Position numbers and translations under genes: made by a program. From assembly GCA_945872195.1 (NCBI GenBank), contig CAMBZO010000155.1, positions 1-6,496 of the forward strand: 6,496 nt of DNA. Direction: 5' to 3'. The DNA is from Akkermansia muciniphila. Its GTDB lineage: Bacteria; Verrucomicrobiota; Verrucomicrobiia; Limisphaerales; SXTU01. Below the pieces are notes generated by a model. The model was not told the origin of the DNA. It ran no database searches and saw nothing but the letters and a program-made list of their open reading frames with translations. Below, piece after piece: positions 1 through 5,343 of this stretch. Within the stretch, counting starts at the first letter, position 1; each line of letters opens with the position of its first letter.

Positions 1-3000
1 AATTTCCACTGTGTCCTCGAAGAGCACGGCGCAACCCGCACCGAAGTCGGCTGGGATGGCGACGTGGAAATCCTCGCCTTCGCCGCCGACACGCGCGCCG
101 AACTCCGCGCCCAACTCGCCGCGCTCCCCGCTGAACTCCCGTGGCCCGACCTCTGCCGCCGCGCCCACGCCTCGCGCCAGGCATTCCGCAGCGAAGCGAA
201 GTTTCGCCTGCTCATTCCGCTGTTGAAAGACGCGGCCTTCGCCGCCACGCGCGAAGCAGTCCTCTCGACTCTCGACAACGAAACAGCCAAGCCAAGTTGG
301 TCCCTCCCCAACGGCACCGCCTTCGGCTCCGCCCCCGCGCGCGGCAAACTCGCCGCCCTCTTCCCCGGCCAAGGCTCACAGTATCCCGGCATGTTCCGCG
401 ACCTCGCGTGCCAGTTCCCCGAACTGCTCGCCGCGCTCACCGAAGCCGACGCCGTCTTCGCCCGCGAGAACGTCAACGCCACGCAGCGCCTCAGCGACTT
501 CATTTACCCGCACCCCGCCTTCAACGACGAAACCCGCCGCACGCAGGAAGCGGCCTTGAAAGCCACGGAGCTTGCCCAACCCGCGCTCGGCGCCGTGAGC
601 CTCGGCGCGCTCGGCGTCGTCCGCCACTTCGGCGTCACGCCCGCCGCCACCGCCGGTCACAGCTACGGCGAGTTGCCCGCGCTCCACACCGCCGGCCGCC
701 TCGACCCCGCCGCCCTCCACCAACTCAGCAATGTCCGTGGCCGCCTCATGGCCGCCCGCGCCGATGCCCCCGACCGGGGCGGCATGCTCGCCGTCATCGC
801 GCCCGAAGCCACCGTCACCGAAGTCCTCGTCGCCACCGGTGCCAAGCTCGTCATCGCCAACCGCAACTCGCCCGGCCAGTTCGTGCTCGCCGGCCCGCGC
901 GAAGACATTGCGAAGGTCGCCGCTGAACTGGACCGACGCTCCGTCCGCAGCCGCGTGCTGCAAGTCTCCGCCGCCTTCCACAGCCCGCTCGTCGCCGACG
1001 CCCGCGAGCCCTTCGCCGCCGCTCTGAAAGACATCGAGTTCACTGCTGGCCAACTCCCGGTTTACGCCAACGCGACCGCCGCGGCCTACCCGCCCGATGC
1101 CTCCCAGTCCCGCGACCTCCTCGCGCGCCAGATAATCAGCCCGGTCAACTTCACCGCCCAAATCGAGGCCATGCACGCCGACGGCGTGACGACCTTCCTC
1201 GAACTCGGCCCCGGCCGCGTCCTCAGCGACCTCGTGCAAGCCATTCTGCCCGGCCGCGACGTGGAGACCATCGCCCTCGACGCCTCGCGCGGCACGCGCA
1301 ACGGCACGCTCGACCTTGCCGCCGCCCTCGCCCGCCTCGCCGCCCTCGGCCACACCGTGGACCTCACCCGCTGGGAAACCGCCCCGGCCCCAGTCGCCAC
1401 CAACGCCAAGCCCGCCTTCACAGTCCCTCTTTCCGGCGCGAACCACCGCAGCCCGCGCCCCTCGCGCCCGCCCCGCGCTGGTGCGGCAATCGTCCCGACT
1501 GCCGCCCGTCCCGCCACCGTCCCGGTTGCCGCTCACTTCGCCGCCCCGACTTTGAACACCCCGCTCCGCCCCGAACTCAGCGCCGCCCTGCAAACCGCGC
1601 AGCAAGGCATGATGGCCTTGCAAAAACTTCAGGAGCAAACCGCCCAACTCCACCAGCAATTCCTCGCCGGCCAGGAAGCCGCGCGTCGCACGTTAGAAGG
1701 TCTCCTCGGCCAACGCCGTGAACTCCTCGGCCTCGCCCCCGCTTCCACCGGAGTGCGGACGCCTGCGTCCGCAGCCATGTCCCTCGTCTCCATCGCCCCC
1801 TCCTTGGAGCGCGGCATCCCAAGCCGCAGCCTCGCAGCCCCGCCCGTAACGCAACCTGCTTTCACCGCACCGTCACCGAAGCCCACCGCAACCCCCTCCC
1901 TTGCCGTCGCCACCGCCGTCCTCGCCGTCGTCTCCGAAAAGACCGGCTACCCCACCGAGATGCTCACGCTCGACATGGGCCTCGACAGCGACCTGGGCAT
2001 CGACTCCATCAAGCGCGTGGAAATCATGGCCGCCCTCCGCAGCCGCCTCCCCGACGCCCCCGAAGTCAAACCCGAGCACCTCGGTTCCCTGCAAACTCTG
2101 CAAGAAGTCGTCGCCTTCCTCTCGGCCGGTAGTGGGACAGTCCTCCCGGCTGCCTCCCCGGGCGTCTCACCCGCGAAGGTTGCACCGGCAGCCAACGACC
2201 TCGACTCCGCCACCGCCGCCCGCGCCCTCCTTCTCGTCGTCTCCGAGAAAACCGGCTACCCCGTCGAGATGCTCAACCTCGACATGGGCCTCGACAGCGA
2301 CCTCGGTGTGGACTCCATCAAGCGTGTCGAAATCATGGCCGCGCTCCGCAGCCATCTCCCCAGCGCACCTGAAATCAAACCCGAGCACCTCGGCACGCTG
2401 CAAACCCTCCAGCAAGTCGTGGACTTCCTCACCGTTGGCAGCGCGAGTAGCGCAGCCGTCCCAGCTGCCTCCCCGGGCGTCTCGCTCGCGAAGGCTGCCC
2501 CGGCTACCAACGACCTCGACTCCGCCACCGCCGCCCGCGCCCTCCTCACCGTCGTCGCCGAAAAAACCGGTTACCCTGTCGAGATGCTGAACCTCGACAT
2601 GGGTTTAGACAGCGACCTCGGCGTGGACTCCATCAAGCGCGTTGAAATCATGGCCGCGCTCCGCAGCCATCTTCCCAGCGCCCCCGAAATCAAACCCGAA
2701 CACCTCGGCACCCTCCGCACCTTGCAGGAAGTCGTGGACTTCCTCTGTGCCGACGAAGCGGGGAGCGCACGCGGCCCGCGTGCAGAATTGGGCAGCCCGC
2801 CCAATTCCCTCGTTCCACTAACATCTCTTTCAGCAACCGAAGGAAAGCCAGTGAAGCAAAGTTTTCAGCGGGTCGCTGAAAGCAGCACCCCAGCGGCGTG
2901 CGCTCCCCTCTCCCGGCAAATCCTCCGCCCCGCACCCTTCCCGCCCGCCGACACCCGCGCTCGCATCGCCCTCGCACCCGGCTCCCTCGTCTGGCTCACC

Positions 3001-5343
3001 GATGACAACACCGCTCTCCCCGCCACGCTCGCGAAGAACCTTGAGCAGCGCGGCCTCAACGTCCGTCGCGGCACGCCCACTGAACTCCTCGCCGACCGCA
3101 ACTCCCCGCTGCCCGCCGCGCTCGTCCTACTTTGGCCCGCCGCGAACGCCGGCGACGCCTTCCTGAAATCCGCCTTCCGCCTCATCCAAGTCGCCGCGCC
3201 CGCCCTCCGCGCCGCCGGCCGCAGCGGAGCCGGTGCGCTCGTCTCCCTCTCCCGCCTCGACGGCCTCTTCGGCCTCGGCGTCATGAACCCCACCGCCGAC
3301 GTCGTCAGCGGCGGCCTCGCCGGCCTCGTCAAGACCGCGCACCACGAGTGGCCCGAAGTTCACTGCAAAGCCCTCGACCTCGACCCCGGCGCAGCCAGCG
3401 GGACTGAACTCGCCGCGCAGATTACCGAGGAAATCTTCCGCGTTGGCCCCATCGAAGTCGGTCTCTTTGGCGGCCAGCGCTACAGCTTGGAAATCGAGAC
3501 CGCCCCCGCGCTCGACAACCCCGCGCCCGCACTTCAGCGCGGCGACCTCGTCGTCGTCACCGGCGGCGCGCGCGGCGTCACCGCCACTTCCGTCCTCGAA
3601 CTCGCCCGCCGCCACCAGCCGCGCTTCCTCCTGCTCGGTCGCAGCACGCTCCCCGACGCCGAGCCGCACTGGCTCACCGGCCTCACCAGCGAATCCGACA
3701 TCAAGAAAGCCCTCCTCGCCCACGCCGACGGCGACCGCTCGCCGAAGCGCCTCGAAGCCAAGTTCCGCGAAGTCATGGCCCAGCGCGAAATCCGCGGTCA
3801 CCTCGCCGAGATTCGCGCCACCGGCGCACTCGCGCACTACGCCACGCTCGACGTCCGCGATGCCGCCGCCGTCGCCACCACCCTCGCCGAAGTCCGCGCC
3901 GCCCACGGCCCCATCCGCGGCCTCATCCACGGCGCCGGCGTGCTCGCTGACAAACTCATCGAGCAAAAGACCGAGGAGCAATTCGACTTGGTTTACGGCA
4001 CGAAAGTCCACGGCCTCCGCAATCTCCTCGCTGCCACTGCCACCGACGACCTCCGCCTCATCGCACTCTTCTCCAGCTACACGGGACGCTTTGGTCGCAC
4101 CGGCCAGGTGGATTACGCCGCCGCGAACGAAGTGCTGAACAAGATGGCGCAAGCCGAGGCCCGCCGTCGCCCGCAGTGCCGCGTGGTCGCCTTCAACTGG
4201 GGCCCGTGGAACGGTGGCATGGTCACGGAAGGTCTCCGCAAAATCTTCGCGCGCGAAGGCGTCGGCCTCATCGAACCCGCCGCCGGAGCCGACTTCTTCA
4301 CCCGCGACGTCCTCGCCCCGACCGGCGATGCAGTGGAAGTCCTGGCGCTCGCAGCCGCTCCGGGGAGCGCACGCGGCCCGCGTGCCGAATTGGGCGGCCC
4401 GCCCAATTCCCTCGGCACTCAAACTTCTCAGTCAGTGGAACGAAGTTCTCAGCGGGCCGCTGAAAACAGCACGCGGGCCGCGGGCGCTCCCCAGTTCCAT
4501 CCCGCCTTCGACCGCGACGTCTCCGTCCGTGCGCTCCCGTGCCTCGTCTCGCACGTCATGAACGGCCGCGCCGTCCTCCCCGCCGCGCTCATCATCGAGT
4601 GGCTCGCCCACGGCGCGATGCATGGCAACCCCGGCCTCGCCTTCCACGGCTTCAACCAGTTCAAAGTCCTCAAGGGTCTCGTGCTCGAAGGCGACTCCGC
4701 CGCACAAGTCACCGTCTCCACCGGCGCACCGCAGTCGCGCGACGGCCTGCTCGCCGTGCCGGTGCAATTCACCAGCCGCAACAGCAACGGCAAGTCCACC
4801 CTGCACGCCACCGCCGAAGTTCTCCTCGCGGACTTCCTCCCCGCCGCGCCGAGCGTCACGCCCGCCGTGAAGCGCAACGGCATTTTGTCCAAGTCAGTTT
4901 ACGGCGACGGCCGCCTCTTCCACGGCCCCGACTTCCAGTGCATCGAAGCCCTCGAAGTCTGCAACCCCGCCAACGCCGCCGCGCTCGTGCGCTCCTCGCC
5001 CGCGCCAAAGATGTGGATTACCGCGCCGCTGCGCCCCGCGTGGCTCGCCGACCCGCTCGCGCTCGACGCCGCGTTCCAGCTCCTGATTCTGTGGAGCACC
5101 GCGCAACGCGCCGCGCCGTCGCTGCCCTGCGCGATGCGGAGCTTCCGCCAATTCGCCGCGTTCCCGAAGACCGGCGGCAGCCGCGTCGTCGCGAGCATCA
5201 CTTCGGCGGAAACGCCCGTGGCCGTCGCCGACCTTCAGTTCTTCGACCGCGAGGGCGGCCTCGTCGCGCTTGGCGAAGGCTACGAATTTGTCGTGGACGC
5301 CAACCTCCGCGAAGCCTTCCGCCAGAACCAACTGCCCGCGTGA
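1..5343 (+). CDS. pfaA: PfaA-type polyunsaturated fatty acid/polyketide synthase subunit (KS end-AT-ACPx3-KR-DH), 5' partial
   Basis: Iterative type I synthase subunit that builds acyl chains on tandem carrier domains; presumably cytosolic. Residues are counted from base 1, where the frame is already open. Residues 1-12 (NFHCVLEEHG) are the usual end of a KS domain, so the start is upstream and the GTG at 64 is not a real start. AT is about 117-425: GQGSQ 123-127, GHSYGE with nucleophile Ser221, Arg246 in the VRGRLM motif, His327 in AFHSP. A Gln/Leu-rich helix (about 525-575) and a Pro/Ala linker follow. Three ACPs carry phosphopantetheine serines 669, 772 and 877 in DSDLG(I/V)DSIKRVE. KR is about 985-1450: TGGARGVT 1187-1194, Lys1335, Ser1358/1359, Tyr1372, Asn1376. 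The C-terminal PS-DH-type hot-dog domain shows HxxxGxxxxP (His1518-Pro1527) and DxxxQ (Asp1689). All catalytic residues are present, so it looks functional. Two palindromic inserts lie at about 921-969 and 1455-1497. The family is clear; the product (PUFA or another lipid) is not. Confidence 0.93.
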   Translation, partial: NFHCVLEEHGATRTEVGWDGDVEILAFAADTRAELRAQLAALPAELPWPDLCRRAHASRQAFRSEAKFRLLIPLLKDAAFAATREAVLSTLDNETAKPSWSLPNGTAFGSAPARGKLAALFPGQGSQYPGMFRDLACQFPELLAALTEADAVFARENVNATQRLSDFIYPHPAFNDETRRTQEAALKATELAQPALGAVSLGALGVVRHFGVTPAATAGHSYGELPALHTAGRLDPAALHQLSNVRGRLMAARADAPDRGGMLAVIAPEATVTEVLVATGAKLVIANRNSPGQFVLAGPREDIAKVAAELDRRSVRSRVLQVSAAFHSPLVADAREPFAAALKDIEFTAGQLPVYANATAAAYPPDASQSRDLLARQIISPVNFTAQIEAMHADGVTTFLELGPGRVLSDLVQAILPGRDVETIALDASRGTRNGTLDLAAALARLAALGHTVDLTRWETAPAPVATNAKPAFTVPLSGANHRSPRPSRPPRAGAAIVPTAARPATVPVAAHFAAPTLNTPLRPELSAALQTAQQGMMALQKLQEQTAQLHQQFLAGQEAARRTLEGLLGQRRELLGLAPASTGVRTPASAAMSLVSIAPSLERGIPSRSLAAPPVTQPAFTAPSPKPTATPSLAVATAVLAVVSEKTGYPTEMLTLDMGLDSDLGIDSIKRVEIMAALRSRLPDAPEVKPEHLGSLQTLQEVVAFLSAGSGTVLPAASPGVSPAKVAPAANDLDSATAARALLLVVSEKTGYPVEMLNLDMGLDSDLGVDSIKRVEIMAALRSHLPSAPEIKPEHLGTLQTLQQVVDFLTVGSASSAAVPAASPGVSLAKAAPATNDLDSATAARALLTVVAEKTGYPVEMLNLDMGLDSDLGVDSIKRVEIMAALRSHLPSAPEIKPEHLGTLRTLQEVVDFLCADEAGSARGPRAELGSPPNSLVPLTSLSATEGKPVKQSFQRVAESSTPAACAPLSRQILRPAPFPPADTRARIALAPGSLVWLTDDNTALPATLAKNLEQRGLNVRRGTPTELLADRNSPLPAALVLLWPAANAGDAFLKSAFRLIQVAAPALRAAGRSGAGALVSLSRLDGLFGLGVMNPTADVVSGGLAGLVKTAHHEWPEVHCKALDLDPGAASGTELAAQITEEIFRVGPIEVGLFGGQRYSLEIETAPALDNPAPALQRGDLVVVTGGARGVTATSVLELARRHQPRFLLLGRSTLPDAEPHWLTGLTSESDIKKALLAHADGDRSPKRLEAKFREVMAQREIRGHLAEIRATGALAHYATLDVRDAAAVATTLAEVRAAHGPIRGLIHGAGVLADKLIEQKTEEQFDLVYGTKVHGLRNLLAATATDDLRLIALFSSYTGRFGRTGQVDYAAANEVLNKMAQAEARRRPQCRVVAFNWGPWNGGMVTEGLRKIFAREGVGLIEPAAGADFFTRDVLAPTGDAVEVLALAAAPGSARGPRAELGGPPNSLGTQTSQSVERSSQRAAENSTRAAGAPQFHPAFDRDVSVRALPCLVSHVMNGRAVLPAALIIEWLAHGAMHGNPGLAFHGFNQFKVLKGLVLEGDSAAQVTVSTGAPQSRDGLLAVPVQFTSRNSNGKSTLHATAEVLLADFLPAAPSVTPAVKRNGILSKSVYGDGRLFHGPDFQCIEALEVCNPANAAALVRSSPAPKMWITAPLRPAWLADPLALDAAFQLLILWSTAQRAAPSLPCAMRSFRQFAAFPKTGGSRVVASITSAETPVAVADLQFFDREGGLVALGEGYEFVVDANLREAFRQNQLPA
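1750..1773 (+). repeat. Short hairpin repeat in the AT-ACP1 linker (first)
   Basis: GGAG followed by a perfect 9-bp palindrome, TGCGGACGC/GCGTCCGCA (1754-1773, 2-nt loop). It is read as GVRTPASA in the poorly conserved linker between the AT-side helix and ACP1. The head GGAGTGC resembles the GGAGCGC that opens the large palindromic elements and the next hairpin. It may be a small relative or a remnant of a dispersed palindromic family. Confidence 0.6.
1806..1830 (+). repeat. Short hairpin repeat in the AT-ACP1 linker (second)
   Basis: GGAGCGC followed by a short stem, GCGGC (1811-1815) with GCCGC (1823-1827), around ATCCCAA. It lies about 30 nt after the first short hairpin and is read as ERGIPSRS in the linker. 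Its GGAGCGC head is shared with the three large elements. The stem is short and could be chance in such GC-rich DNA, so support comes mainly from the shared head and the clustering. Confidence 0.4.
1900..2748 (+). repeat. Three tandem acyl carrier protein domains
   Basis: Three ACP modules lie at about 1900-2130, 2209-2433 and 2524-2748. Each reads EKTGYP.EML.LDMGLDSDLG.DSIKRVEIMAALRS, with the pantetheinylated Ser at residues 669, 772 and 877. Modules 2 and 3 have a nearly identical protein sequence and share the preceding linker (PAASPGVS.AK.AP), repeating with a period of 315 nt (2146 to 2461). Module 1 is more diverged and its linker differs. Differences between modules 2 and 3 are largely synonymous (for example GGCCTC versus GGTTTA before GACAGC), which fits an older duplication under protein constraint or repeated conversion. 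Tandem ACPs are a hallmark of PUFA synthases. Three is at the low end of the copy numbers known for the family. Confidence 0.92.
2760..2908 (+). repeat. In-frame palindromic element, copy 1 (149 nt)
   Basis: This copy lies between ACP3 and the KR structural subdomain. Perfect 13-bp terminal inverted repeats, GGGGAGCGCACGC (2760-2772) and GCGTGCGCTCCCC (2896-2908), enclose several hairpins. Those visible are CACGCG/CGCGTG, GAATTGGGC/GCCCAATTC (2785-2807, 5-nt loop) and TTTCAGCG/CGCTGAAA (2863-2881, 3-nt loop). It adds 49 residues starting GSARGPRAELG and ending AACAP. Codon and base use is less GC-rich in the middle (CTA, ACA, TCA codons) than in the surrounding gene. No transposase is present and no clear target duplication is seen. 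Its type resembles Rickettsia palindromic elements, but I do not recognise the family. Confidence 0.9.
4362..4492 (+). repeat. In-frame palindromic element, copy 2 (131 nt)
   Basis: This copy lies in the linker between KR and the C-terminal DH. The left end is identical to copy 1 (GGGGAGCGCACGC, 4362-4374). The right end, GCGGGCGCTCCCC (4480-4492), has one mismatch to the inverted repeat. Internal hairpins include GAATTGGGC/GCCCAATTC (4387-4409), AACTTC/GAAGTT, and TCAGCGG/CCGCTGA (4449-4463, 1-nt loop). It is 18 nt (six codons) shorter than the other copies, the loss falling in the variable centre, so the frame is kept. It encodes 43 residues starting GSARGPRAELGG and ending AAGAP. Confidence 0.9.
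5340..5343 (+). promoter_or_regulatory. Overlapping stop/start (GTGA), translational coupling
   Basis: The TGA stop of the upstream synthase (5341-5343) overlaps the GTG start of the downstream synthase (5340-5342). No convincing Shine-Dalgarno sequence precedes the GTG; the bases just upstream are C-rich. Coupled re-initiation by the terminating ribosome is the likely mode, which would keep the two subunits in balance. This is inference from the overlap. Confidence 0.7.

Noticed and set aside
376..1659. Long minus-strand ORF of 427 codons opposite the AT region
   Set aside because: It lies wholly opposite conserved AT motifs and its product is a Gly/Glu/Ala-rich mirror of GC-rich codons. 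No domain is recognisable.
2785..2807. GAATTGGGC/GCCCAATTC hairpin as a transcription terminator
   Set aside because: It lies in the middle of an open gene, lacks a following T-run, and recurs in the other copies of the element.
3443..4138. Plus-strand ORF of 231 codons in another frame
   Set aside because: Ser/Pro/Arg-rich out-of-frame reading of the KR domain, whose true frame keeps the cofactor motif and catalytic residues.
3127..4422. Long minus-strand ORF of 431 codons opposite the KR region
   Set aside because: Antisense shadow of the KR domain, caused by third-position GC bias; low-complexity Gly/Ala/Glu translation with no motif.
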